DNA of 6,999 bases from an uncultured Porphyromonadaceae bacterium. GTDB lineage: Bacteria > Bacteroidota > Bacteroidia > Bacteroidales > Muribaculaceae. Below the pieces are notes generated by a model. The model saw only the letters and a program-made list of their open reading frames with translations. It had not been told where the DNA came from and searched no databases. Of this stretch, positions 1-6,880 are shown one piece after another. Where the stretch lies: positions 1 to 6,999 of the forward strand of contig CAMWRB010000061.1 in NCBI GenBank assembly GCA_947176545.1. Reading direction: 5' to 3'. How positions within the stretch are numbered: the stretch's first letter is position 1; each line of letters starts with the position of its first letter. The translations under genes and the position numbers were made by a program.

Positions 1-555
1 CTGTTCGTCATATACGTTAGCCTCCTTGTAGAGAGCTATGGGTACAATCTGCGGATTGCCACCGGCTTTGCGGATGCAGGTGTTGTAGGCGCTGATGGCT
101 TCGTCGTATTTCTTGAGATTGACGTATGAGTCACCGAGCAGCATCTTAGCCTGAGCCAGAAGTACATCATCGGATGTGTCAAACTTGTCGAGATACTTGA
201 CAGCCTCCTGATATTTGCCGATGTTGTAGTATGCCTCGGCGGCTGCGAGAGAGGCTACATTGCCGGCGTCGAAGTGACTGTATTTGTCAGCGACCTTGGC
301 ATATTCGCGGGCACGGATTGTGTCATTGCCGTTGGCAGTGAGTTCAACCTGATTATATGCTGCCCATGAATTGTTGAGACCCGGGTTGCGGTAAATCCAG
401 AAATATGAGCCGATGAATACGGCAATAACCACAATTATACCGAGTGCCCAATAGATGATTTTTTTGTTGTCAGCCACCTTCTGACCGGCATTGGTCAGAC
501 GATTGTTAAGGTCGTCTATTGAGTTGAGGTCTTGGCTGTTATTATTTTCTGCCAT
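1..555 (-). CDS. Membrane-anchored tetratricopeptide-repeat protein (partial, C-terminus beyond left edge)
   Basis: Reading leftward from the ATG at 555-553, the frame stays open for 185 codons to the window edge, so the C-terminus is missing. Seen: a polar Asn/Asp-rich N-terminus (residues 1-32) without a signal-peptide cleavage site; one hydrophobic segment at about 33-55 (IIYWALGIIVVIAVFIGSYF) followed by Arg56, which suggests a single-pass anchor with the rest in the periplasm; then helical repeats. TPR-like units lie at about 100-126 (AEAYYNIGKYQEAVKYLDKF) and 134-164 (GDSYVNLKKYDEAISAYNTC), with a third starting near 170. Family knowledge: TPRs are protein-interaction scaffolds, and this anchor-plus-TPR layout resembles YfgM, a SecYEG/chaperone-associated protein of E. 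coli. The specific partner here is unknown and the YfgM comparison rests on layout only. The gene is transcribed divergently from rpoN. No ribosome binding site is obvious upstream. Confidence 0.88.
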   Translation of the reverse strand, partial: MAENNNSQDLNSIDDLNNRLTNAGQKVADNKKIIYWALGIIVVIAVFIGSYFWIYRNPGLNNSWAAYNQVELTANGNDTIRAREYAKVADKYSHFDAGNVASLAAAEAYYNIGKYQEAVKYLDKFDTSDDVLLAQAKMLLGDSYVNLKKYDEAISAYNTCIRKAGGNPQIVPIALYKEANVYDEQ

Positions 556-630
556 GGCAATTTTAACGTTTTTCGTATTGATTATTAATTTGATTGGCTG
601 CAAAGCATCTCTCCGGGTCGCTAAAATGCA

Positions 631-645
631 ATCGTCGGTGACGAT
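631..645 (-). other. Small inverted repeat in the putative TPR-gene leader
   Basis: ATCGTC (631-636) and GACGAT (640-645) are perfect 6-base arms around a 3-base loop. An outer pair, CTCCG (611-615) and CGGAG (650-654), flanks it. Both lie in the predicted leader of the minus-strand TPR gene, in a locally GC-rich island inside an AT-rich intergenic region. The structure could be an RNA hairpin or an operator. No T-tract follows it in either direction, so it does not look like a terminator. Confidence 0.35.
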
Positions 646-671
646 GTCGCGGAGCGCGCATTACAGTTGTG

Positions 672-703
672 CAAAAGTAATACTTTTCACGCAAATACCC
701 AAA
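672..703 (-). promoter_or_regulatory. Candidate Bacteroidetes-type promoter for the TPR gene
   Basis: On the minus strand TACTTTTG (679-672) fits the -7 consensus TAnnTTTG, and TTTG (703-700) lies 20 bases upstream as a -33 element. Transcription would start near 664-668, giving a leader of about 110 bases before the ATG at 555. The match is to the consensus only. The region is AT-rich, so chance matches are possible. Confidence 0.5.
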
Positions 704-751
704 TTTACAGAATGCTTTTTATACTGATATTGCAAAAAAGTTAAAAATTCA

Positions 752-783
752 TTTACATCATAGAGGATATTTGATTAATTTTG
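752..783 (+). promoter_or_regulatory. Candidate promoter for rpoN and the downstream run of genes
   Basis: TAATTTTG at 776-783 fits the Bacteroidetes -7 box TAnnTTTG, and TTTACA at 752-757 sits 18 bases upstream where a -33 element is expected. Transcription would start around 787-791, only a few bases before the rpoN ATG at 793. No other promoter-like match was seen in the short gaps of the five-gene run, so this may be the main promoter for all of it. Confidence 0.5.
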
Positions 784-792
784 TACTCAATT

Positions 793-2175
793 ATGGCCGG
801 ACCTAAAGTTACCACCGAATTACAGCAGACCCAGCGAATGCGTCTGTCGCAGCAGCAACTCCGTTTCGTGAGATTGCTTGAGCTTAACGCGCGCGAGTTT
901 GACGAGGCGGTCGAGGCAGAACTGGAGGCCAACCCGGCTCTCAAAGTTGATGAGGATGAGCATACTCCGGACTCCGATGAGACTCCGTATTATCTGAGAC
1001 GTGCCAACAATTATTCACACGACGACAACGATTATGATTTCACCGCCCCGGATGAGTCGGAGTCACTCTACGACCATCTGACGGCTCAAATCGGGCAGTT
1101 GCGCCTTTCGCCGCAGGTCGCGGAGATGGCGCGTTATATCGTCGGCAATCTGGACAACAACGGGCGTCTGCAGCGTGGACTGAATAACATACTCGATGAT
1201 TTGGCCATAAATACCGGTGTCGAAGTGCCATACGACGTGGCTGCCGAGGCTCTCGAAGTGGTTCGCGGTCTGGACCCGGCCGGTGTCGGGGCCGTCGATT
1301 TGCGCGACTCGTTGCTGATACAGCTGCGGGCGCTGCCGCAGAGCCGCGAGAGGGATGATGCCATCGCCATACTTACTGATTATTTTGACGCATATATCAA
1401 CAAGCATTCCCACAAGATTATATCCGGTCTGAAGATTTCGCCCGAACGTGTGTCGGCCGCCGGAGCGCTCATACGTTCTCTCAATCCCAAGCCGGGAGCC
1501 GCATACGGTGGCGAGCGCGAGACAGCGGCCTCGGTCATATATCCCGATTTCAGGGTCAGCAACGATGACGGCGAACTTGTCATATCGGTCAATAACCGTT
1601 TCCCCGAACTGACGATTGAGCAGAGTTATCAGAGCGCGGTCAATGACCCGGCCCTGCGCAAGCGGGATGCGCGTCGTGACAAAGCCTTCACTATAAGCGG
1701 CTATAACAATGCACGCGACTTTATCGAGAATGTGCGTCAGCGTCAGAAGACACTCCTTGCGGTGATGACCGCTATTGTCAGGATGCAGCACGAATATTTT
1801 GAAACCGGTGATGTCTACAAACTGAAGCCCATGATGATTAAGGACATCAGTGCCATCACCGGGCTTGACCTATCGGTCATTTCGCGCGCCACCAACAATA
1901 AATATGTCGAGACCCCCTGGGGGGCGGTGCGTCCTTTGCGTGAGTTTTTCTCCAATGTCAAGGGCGACGAGCAGTTGGGCGAGACGCTTACCAACCGCCA
2001 GATTGAGGCCGAAATCGAAGCCATAATACGCGACGAGGACAAGCGTCATCCCCTCAGTGATGCCGGTATATGTGAGGAGATGCAGAAGCGGGGATATACT
2101 CTCTCCCGACGTACAATCGCCAAGTATCGTGATGCCAAGCGTATACCGGTGGCACGTCTGCGCAAGGAGATGTGA
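793..2175 (+). CDS. rpoN: RNA polymerase sigma-54 factor RpoN
   Basis: This is the alternative sigma factor that directs core RNA polymerase to -24/-12 promoters and needs an AAA+ activator for open-complex formation. The protein has 460 residues, close to the usual 430-500. Region I (about 8-50) is the Gln/Leu-rich activator-interaction segment, ending in the typical ELEANPAL. Region II (51-90) is short and very acidic. The core-binding domain (about 90-250) has the family motifs GLDPAGVGAVDLRDSL (159-174) and LNPKPG (230-235). A helix-turn-helix covers about 347-385 with SVISRATNNKYVETPWG. The RpoN box is SRRTIAKYR (438-446), close to canonical ARRTVAKYR, with its promoter-contacting arginines present. 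I chose the ATG at 793 because MAGPKVTTELQQTQ matches family N-termini; the in-frame TTG at 781 overlaps the -7 box. The usual proteobacterial neighbours (hpf, ptsN) are absent. Confidence 0.97.
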   Translation: MAGPKVTTELQQTQRMRLSQQQLRFVRLLELNAREFDEAVEAELEANPALKVDEDEHTPDSDETPYYLRRANNYSHDDNDYDFTAPDESESLYDHLTAQIGQLRLSPQVAEMARYIVGNLDNNGRLQRGLNNILDDLAINTGVEVPYDVAAEALEVVRGLDPAGVGAVDLRDSLLIQLRALPQSRERDDAIAILTDYFDAYINKHSHKIISGLKISPERVSAAGALIRSLNPKPGAAYGGERETAASVIYPDFRVSNDDGELVISVNNRFPELTIEQSYQSAVNDPALRKRDARRDKAFTISGYNNARDFIENVRQRQKTLLAVMTAIVRMQHEYFETGDVYKLKPMMIKDISAITGLDLSVISRATNNKYVETPWGAVRPLREFFSNVKGDEQLGETLTNRQIEAEIEAIIRDEDKRHPLSDAGICEEMQKRGYTLSRRTIAKYRDAKRIPVARLRKEM

Positions 2176-2215
2176 CGCCGCTTCGGCAGTAATAAATATA
2201 TTATATGAGTCCCGT

Positions 2216-2220
2216 GGAGG
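2216..2220 (+). promoter_or_regulatory. Shine-Dalgarno sequence of the M16 peptidase gene
   Basis: GGAGG ends nine bases before the ATG at 2230. This supports 2230 as the start over the in-frame ATG at 2242, although the latter would also leave the family fold intact. It stands out because the other genes in this window lack a clear Shine-Dalgarno sequence. Confidence 0.55.
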
Positions 2221-2229
2221 AAAAGGGAG

Positions 2230-3465
2230 ATGACAGGAATTATGAATAACGAAGTTAGAACAGATACATTATCCAACGGTCTGAGAGTTGTCGGACGCCG
2301 TTCGGACGGGAATGTGGCATATATCGGTGTCGCCGTCAATGCCGGCAGCCGCGATGAGCCGGCTGACCGTGAGGGACTGGCCCACTTTGTGGAACATACT
2401 CTCTTCAAGGGGACCAAGCGTCGCAAGTCGTGGCACATATCCAATCGCCTTGAGAGTGTCGGCGGCGAAGTCAATGCCTACACATCCAAGGAGGAGACAC
2501 TCATATACACCACCGCCCCGGCCGGTAATGCCGAACGGGCCATCGAACTGTTGGCCGACATTATACGCAATTCCGTATTTCCCGCCGGGGAACTTGACAA
2601 GGAACGCGGTGTGGTCATCGAGGAAATTCACTCTTATCTCGACTCACCGTCTGACAATGTCTTCGACTGCTACGAAGAACTGATATTTGCCGGTTCGCCG
2701 TTGGCTCATAACATATTGGGTACTCCCGACTCGGTCATGTCGCTCACCGGCGGCGACTGCCGGACATTTCTCGACACCAAGTATACGCCGGACAACATGG
2801 TCATATATGCCGTCACACCCGATGACCCCGCGCGCATACTCCGTCTGCTGGAGCGTTATTTCAGCGGCCTGCATTACAGTGTCAGCGGTCTGAACCGCTC
2901 GATGCCGGTCGAGGCCGCCCCATTCGACAAGGTTATCGACAAGTCCGGACATCAGGCGCATACCATATTGGGGACACGTCTTTTCGGCCGTCTCGACGAG
3001 CGTCGGTATGCACTTTTTCTTTACAACAATTACCTCGGCGGTCCCAATATGAGTTCGCGCCTCAATCAGGAGATACGCGAGCGCCGGGGTCTGGCTTACA
3101 GTGTGGACAGCACCGTCAGCCTCTATTCCGACACCGGCACACTGAATATATACGCGGGGTGCGACCGTGAGAATACCGCTCGGTGTATCAATCTAATCAG
3201 AAACGAGATAGACCGTCTGGCGCAGGGACCCGTATCGGAACGTATTTTCGCACGTATACGCGAGCAATACCGCGGACAGCTACTTGTCCGTTCAGACCAT
3301 CGCGAAGGGTCGGCCATGTCTCTGGCCAAGAGCATGTTGTATTTCGGACGTATTATAGACGCGACATACACCGCCCGTCGTGTCATGGAACTGACACGCG
3401 AAGAGTTTCTTGAAATATGCCGTCTGGTAGCCTCCCGCTCTCTCAACCGTCTGACCCTGCAGTAA
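2230..3465 (+). CDS. M16 family zinc metallopeptidase (single-domain, processing-peptidase type)
   Basis: This is a 411-residue protein of the pitrilysin/mitochondrial-processing-peptidase family, which cleaves peptides or unfolded segments inside a clamshell made of two about 45-kDa halves. Seen: the inverted zinc motif HFVEH at 52-56 (His52 and His56 as ligands, Glu55 as catalytic base) and the distal glutamate in GVVIEEIHSY, probably Glu132, 76 residues after His56 as in MPP-beta. The C-terminal half carries SSRLNQEIRERRGLAYSV (275-292), with the conserved Arg286/Tyr290 pair that binds substrate. Having both active-site halves in one 45-kDa chain fits a homodimer; no inactive M16 partner gene is adjacent. 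No signal peptide is visible, so a cytoplasmic location is likely. It begins 54 bases after rpoN and ends 23 bases before the dus gene, apparently in one transcript. The natural substrate cannot be told from sequence. Confidence 0.93.
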   Translation: MTGIMNNEVRTDTLSNGLRVVGRRSDGNVAYIGVAVNAGSRDEPADREGLAHFVEHTLFKGTKRRKSWHISNRLESVGGEVNAYTSKEETLIYTTAPAGNAERAIELLADIIRNSVFPAGELDKERGVVIEEIHSYLDSPSDNVFDCYEELIFAGSPLAHNILGTPDSVMSLTGGDCRTFLDTKYTPDNMVIYAVTPDDPARILRLLERYFSGLHYSVSGLNRSMPVEAAPFDKVIDKSGHQAHTILGTRLFGRLDERRYALFLYNNYLGGPNMSSRLNQEIRERRGLAYSVDSTVSLYSDTGTLNIYAGCDRENTARCINLIRNEIDRLAQGPVSERIFARIREQYRGQLLVRSDHREGSAMSLAKSMLYFGRIIDATYTARRVMELTREEFLEICRLVASRSLNRLTLQ

Positions 3466-3488
3466 CATTACATTAAAATCCCGACTGA

Positions 3489-4481
3489 ATGAAGATAGCA
3501 AACATAGAGTTAGGACATAGGCCCGTGATGCTTGCCCCGATGGAGGATGTCACCGACCCCTCCTTCCGCCTGATATGTCGCGAGCAGGGGGCATCGATGG
3601 TCTACACGGAGTTCGTCTCGGCTGAAGCACTCATCCGCAATATAGCGTCGACCACGCGCAAGCTGGATATCGACAACCGCGAACGCCCCGTCGCCATACA
3701 GATATATGGCCGCGAACCGGAGGCGATGGTCGAGGCGGCCCGTATTGTCGAGCAGGCGCAACCCGACATCCTGGACATCAATTTCGGTTGTCCGGTCAAG
3801 AAGGTGGCTCATAAGGGTGCCGGTGCCGGAATGTTGCGTGATATACCCAAACTTCTATCCATCACCAAAGCGGTAGTAGATGCAGTGTCAATCCCCGTGA
3901 CTGTCAAGACCCGTCTCGGCTGGGATTGTGAGAACAAGATAATCACCGACCTCGCTCCGCGATTGCAGGATTGCGGCATCAAGGCGCTGACCGTCCACGG
4001 ACGCACACGTTCGCAGATGTACACCGGTAAAGCCGACTGGACACTCATCGGTGAGCTGAAGCAGGACCCGCGTATGGAAATCCCCATCATAGGCAACGGT
4101 GACATCACATCGCCGGAGGAGGCTCTGTCAGCCTTTGAGACATACGGAGTGGACGGTATAATGATAGGCCGTGCGGCCTTTGGCGCTCCCTGGCTCTTCC
4201 ATGAAGTACGTGAGATGCTTGACACGGGCACTTATACCCCTGTGCCTCTCAATCGTCGGTTCGCGCTGTTGCGCCGTCAAGTTGAGGAGAGTGTGCAGCG
4301 GATTGACGAATATCGCGGTATACTGCATATCAGGCGTCATCTGGCCGCCTCACCGCTCTTCAAGGGCATACCGAACTTTCGCGAGACGCGCATAGCGATG
4401 CTGCGTGCTAACACTCTCGACGAACTGATGCCCATCCTCGACCATACCGAACAGCTCCTCAATACCCTCTCCCAATCATAA
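3489..4481 (+). CDS. dusB: tRNA-dihydrouridine synthase, DusB-like
   Basis: This FMN enzyme uses NADPH to reduce uridines in tRNA to 5,6-dihydrouridine in the cytoplasm. The 330-residue length is normal. The TIM-barrel domain covers about 8-240: the N-terminal FMN-binding motif is APMEDVTDPSFR (16-27), the catalytic acid cysteine is Cys101 in DINFGCPVKKV, Lys140 (VTVKTRLGW) and His170-Gly-Arg (TVHGRTR) are the flavin/substrate residues, and the phosphate-binding loops are IGNGDI (201-206) and IMIGRAA (224-230). The small helical tRNA-binding domain follows from about 245. The Dus family is certain; the DusB subgroup is assigned from the motif pattern and is less sure. The 23-base gap after the peptidase gene contains no Shine-Dalgarno sequence. 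Translation may rely on an A-rich unstructured start region, as is common in Bacteroidetes. The link to its neighbours looks like co-transcription rather than shared function. Confidence 0.94.
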   Translation: MKIANIELGHRPVMLAPMEDVTDPSFRLICREQGASMVYTEFVSAEALIRNIASTTRKLDIDNRERPVAIQIYGREPEAMVEAARIVEQAQPDILDINFGCPVKKVAHKGAGAGMLRDIPKLLSITKAVVDAVSIPVTVKTRLGWDCENKIITDLAPRLQDCGIKALTVHGRTRSQMYTGKADWTLIGELKQDPRMEIPIIGNGDITSPEEALSAFETYGVDGIMIGRAAFGAPWLFHEVREMLDTGTYTPVPLNRRFALLRRQVEESVQRIDEYRGILHIRRHLAASPLFKGIPNFRETRIAMLRANTLDELMPILDHTEQLLNTLSQS

Positions 4482-4546
4482 TTTCCATCAATTCCAATAA
4501 TTTCAGACCATCCCCGATAATAACCCCTCTCAATATAAGAAATCAC

Positions 4547-5284
4547 ATGACACCAACCTCTCTTTACCCCCGCAGCATATATCTGATATCCCTGCTTCTG
4601 ACACTCCTCTCCGTGACACCGGTCTCTGCCGCAGACCCCGTGCCCGGCGAAGAGGTGCGTAATGTCGGTGAGTTTACCGCCATCCAGGTGCAGGACAGCG
4701 TAAACATCGTCTATCGCAACGATGCGGCGCTCAACGGCACTGTCAGATGGCAATCGGCAGACAAGGCTTTGTCGGACAGACTGATAATAAATAATGGCAA
4801 GGGCAAGCTGAAGATTCAGATACATACCGAGGATTTCGCCGACGATGACCATCCCTCGATGCCTACCCTCTATGTCTACTCCTCCCGCCTGAGCAAAGTG
4901 CTCAACTATTCCGACGCACAAATCGTGGTCGAAGCACCGGCGCAATGCGAGCAGATGGAATTTTCGCAGATTGGCAACGGCAGCATCGTCGCTTCCGGAC
5001 TCTCCGTCAATGAGATTTATGCAAAGGTGACAGCCGGTATGGGCACCATATCGCTATCCGGCACCTGCAAGGAGGCGACATTCCGTATGACCGGCACAGG
5101 AACCATCCAGGCTGACCAATTGACTTGCGGTGATGTCAGATGCCGGATTTTCGGAGGAGGTACCATCGGATGTTGTCCCGGCAGTCGCCTCAGTGTCACC
5201 GGTATAGGTTCCACCAAAATCTATTATACCGGCACGCCCGAGATAACTCACAAAGGAGGCGGAAAGCTTATCCCCATCAACTGA
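4547..5284 (+). CDS. Secreted DUF2807 (GIN-domain, putative auto-transporter adhesin head) protein
   Basis: This is a 245-residue exported protein of unknown function. Residues 1-28 form a signal peptide (hydrophobic IYLISLLLTLLSVTPVSA) with a likely cleavage after VSA28 or Ala29. There is no lipobox cysteine, so it should be soluble in the periplasm or exported further. The mature part opens with NVGEFTAIQVQDSVNIVY (39-56), the typical DUF2807 entry strand, and the second half has a repeating G-x-G-[ST]-I element: GNGSI (143), GMGTI (164), GTGTI (183), GGGTI (203), GIGST (219). Such a repeat fits a beta-helix-like fold with rungs of about 20 residues. Six cysteines (134, 174, 194, 199, 209, 210) are many for a periplasmic protein of this size. 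The family is common in Bacteroidetes and named for a suggested adhesin role, which is not proven. It lies 65 bases after dus and 10 bases before the flippase, suggesting an envelope-related role. Confidence 0.82.
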   Translation: MTPTSLYPRSIYLISLLLTLLSVTPVSAADPVPGEEVRNVGEFTAIQVQDSVNIVYRNDAALNGTVRWQSADKALSDRLIINNGKGKLKIQIHTEDFADDDHPSMPTLYVYSSRLSKVLNYSDAQIVVEAPAQCEQMEFSQIGNGSIVASGLSVNEIYAKVTAGMGTISLSGTCKEATFRMTGTGTIQADQLTCGDVRCRIFGGGTIGCCPGSRLSVTGIGSTKIYYTGTPEITHKGGGKLIPIN

Positions 5285-5294
5285 CGTACAGCAT

Positions 5295-6770
5295 ATGTCC
5301 GACCTTAAACGCCGTACCGCCGGCACTCTGAAATGGAATACGATAGACCGTGTCTCTACACAGGTTCTTTATGCCGTTGTCGGAGTGATACTGGCCAATA
5401 TCCTGAGCAAAGAGGAGTTTGGTCTGGTCGGAGCACTGGCGATATTTCAAGCCTTCGCCATAATATTTGTCGACAGCGGTTTCGGTGCGGCCCTGCTGCG
5501 TGAGAAGGAGCCGACACAGGAGGACTACTCCACCGTATTCTGGTTCAATCTCATTGTGTCAGTCGGTGTATACGCGCTGTTGTATCTGTGTGCTCCGCTT
5601 ATAGCGCGCCTGTTCGATGACAATGACGCTCTCATCCCCATGTCCAAAGTGATGTTCCTGACTTTTGTCATCAACGGACTGGCGATAGTGCAGACCAACA
5701 GGCTGATGAAGCGTATGGAGGTCAAGATGATAGCTGTCTCCAACAGTGTAGCCATATTTGTCTCCGGCATAGCGGGAGTCATACTCGCGTTCCGTGGCTA
5801 CGGCGCGTGGGCTATGGTTTGGTATTCGGTCATCATGGCTGCTGTCAAGACACTGATATTGTGGCTCACCGGCGGTTGGTGGCCGTCACTGACTTTCAGC
5901 CGCGAATCAATGCGCAAAGTCAGGCGTGTGGGTGTCAGTGTCTTCTCCTCATCGTTGCTCAACACCATCTCGCAGAATGTCTACAACTTCGTGATTGGTG
6001 TCTGGTACGGTCTCGCACCGTTGGGTGTATATACGCAGGCCGACAAGTACAGCAAGATGTTTACGGCTTCTATCTCGCAGGTACTTACCGCTTCATTCGT
6101 GCCGCTCCTCTCCGGAGTGCAGGACTCGGTAGAAGCCTTCCGTCGCTATTGCCGCAAGACAGGGCGTTTCGCTGCCTTTATCCTCTTGCCGGCTATGCTG
6201 TTGCTCACTGTCACAGCTCCCAACCTCTTTCACGCTCTCTTTGCCGACAAATGGGATGATGCCATAATTTTGTTTCAGATTCTCTGTGTGCGCGGTATCT
6301 TTGTGGTACTTGTCTCGCTCTATTCCAATTATCTTCTTTCGCTCGGGAAAGCCCGCCATCTGATAGTCTCCGAGGGTGTCAAGGATGGTCTGCTGTTCGT
6401 GGCTATCTTTGCTACGGTCGGGTGGCACACCGTTCCCGTATTGGTATGGGGATTGTTGGGAGCGACCATTATCACCTGGCTGATACTCCTTTATGTAACG
6501 GCCCACGGACTCCCTCTCTCGGTCGGAGACCTGTTGCGCGTCAATCTTCCATTTTTATTGCCGTCTGCGGTGATGTGCTGTGTCGCCTGGCTTGTCGGCG
6601 CTGTGCTGAGTGTATGGCTGCCTGAAGGCGTATCCATTCATATCAATGCCATGATTATACTGGGTGTTCAGTCAGTGGCCGGTCTGCTGACATATATCGG
6701 AATAGCGCGCATGATGCGCCTTGAGGAACTGAACGAAGCAATCGCATACGTCAGCGGCAAGTCCCTCTGA
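5295..6770 (+). CDS. Polysaccharide/lipopolysaccharide flippase, WzxC-like (MOP superfamily)
   Basis: This 491-residue integral inner-membrane protein belongs to the polysaccharide transporter branch of the MOP superfamily and is likely to flip undecaprenyl-linked oligosaccharides to the periplasmic face. Roughly fourteen hydrophobic segments can be traced, at about 21-38, 43-65, 82-104, 118-135, 148-166, 169-190, 213-240, 258-273, 293-315, 325-350, 360-378, 381-402, 413-441 and 449-470. Subfamily signatures are KEEFGLVGALAIFQAF (39-54), DSGFGAALLREKEPTQEDYS (60-79) followed by TVFWFNL (80-86), and GVYTQADKYSKM (244-255), which corresponds to the LGYYSRAY-like loop of WzxC proteins. The start ATG is 10 bases after the preceding stop, with no Shine-Dalgarno sequence, which suggests translational coupling. 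No glycosyltransferases or polymerase are in the window, so this is a stand-alone flippase at this locus and its glycan cannot be named. Confidence 0.9.
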   Translation: MSDLKRRTAGTLKWNTIDRVSTQVLYAVVGVILANILSKEEFGLVGALAIFQAFAIIFVDSGFGAALLREKEPTQEDYSTVFWFNLIVSVGVYALLYLCAPLIARLFDDNDALIPMSKVMFLTFVINGLAIVQTNRLMKRMEVKMIAVSNSVAIFVSGIAGVILAFRGYGAWAMVWYSVIMAAVKTLILWLTGGWWPSLTFSRESMRKVRRVGVSVFSSSLLNTISQNVYNFVIGVWYGLAPLGVYTQADKYSKMFTASISQVLTASFVPLLSGVQDSVEAFRRYCRKTGRFAAFILLPAMLLLTVTAPNLFHALFADKWDDAIILFQILCVRGIFVVLVSLYSNYLLSLGKARHLIVSEGVKDGLLFVAIFATVGWHTVPVLVWGLLGATIITWLILLYVTAHGLPLSVGDLLRVNLPFLLPSAVMCCVAWLVGAVLSVWLPEGVSIHINAMIILGVQSVAGLLTYIGIARMMRLEELNEAIAYVSGKSL

Positions 6771-6823
6771 CCTAAAAAAAGAGTCTGCCGAGAGTTGGGG
6801 GTGGATATTTTTAGTTGTCAATT

Positions 6824-6854
6824 TTTGTCGGGTTGTGCTTTTTTACTATATTTG
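6824..6854 (+). promoter_or_regulatory. Strong candidate Bacteroidetes promoter reading out of the right edge
   Basis: TTTG at 6824-6827 and TATATTTG at 6847-6854 fit the -33 and -7 (TAnnTTTG) elements with a 19-base spacer, the best match in the window. Transcription would begin near 6858-6862 and run through the 9-base repeat array toward a gene beyond 6999. No start codon followed by a plausible open frame is visible before the edge, so the leader would be at least about 135 bases long. Confidence 0.6.
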
Positions 6855-6880
6855 TGTGATTTAATCTAACTAAGCTATAT

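Noticed and set aside
491..727. Plus-strand 78-codon open frame across the TPR gene start and the spacer
   Set aside because: It begins with TTG inside the antisense of a clear gene, has low-complexity composition and resembles no family.
781..792. Upstream TTG start that would add four residues to RpoN
   Set aside because: The TTG overlaps the -7 box and the extra residues do not match the family; the ATG at 793 gives a standard N-terminus.
1063..1791. Long (242-codon) minus-strand open frame inside rpoN
   Set aside because: It is antisense to conserved RpoN domains and arises from codon bias; the product has no recognisable motif.
1913..1924. C5-T-G6 run that looks like a palindrome or slippage site in rpoN
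   Set aside because: It encodes Thr-Pro-Trp-Gly-Ala at the conserved TPxG position of the DNA-binding domain and the reading frame continues normally on both sides.
2151..2163. Sigma-54-like -24/-12 site (TGGCAC...GC) near the end of rpoN
   Set aside because: The GG and GC are separated by 9 bases instead of the required 10, the -12 TTGC is not matched, and the sequence encodes the conserved C-terminus of RpoN.
2177..2187. GCCG-CTT-CGGC hairpin just after the rpoN stop as a terminator
   Set aside because: The stem is only four pairs and no T-tract follows; the next gene starts 43 bases later in the same direction.
5255..5259. GGAGG as the ribosome binding site of the flippase gene
   Set aside because: It lies about 35 bases upstream of the ATG, far outside the working range, and codes for Gly residues at the end of the DUF2807 protein.
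6749..6789. Terminator after the flippase gene (CGGCA...TGCCG with an A-run)
   Set aside because: The arms are five bases with a loop of about 30 and partly inside the coding region; the A-run is in the loop and no T-tract follows the stem.
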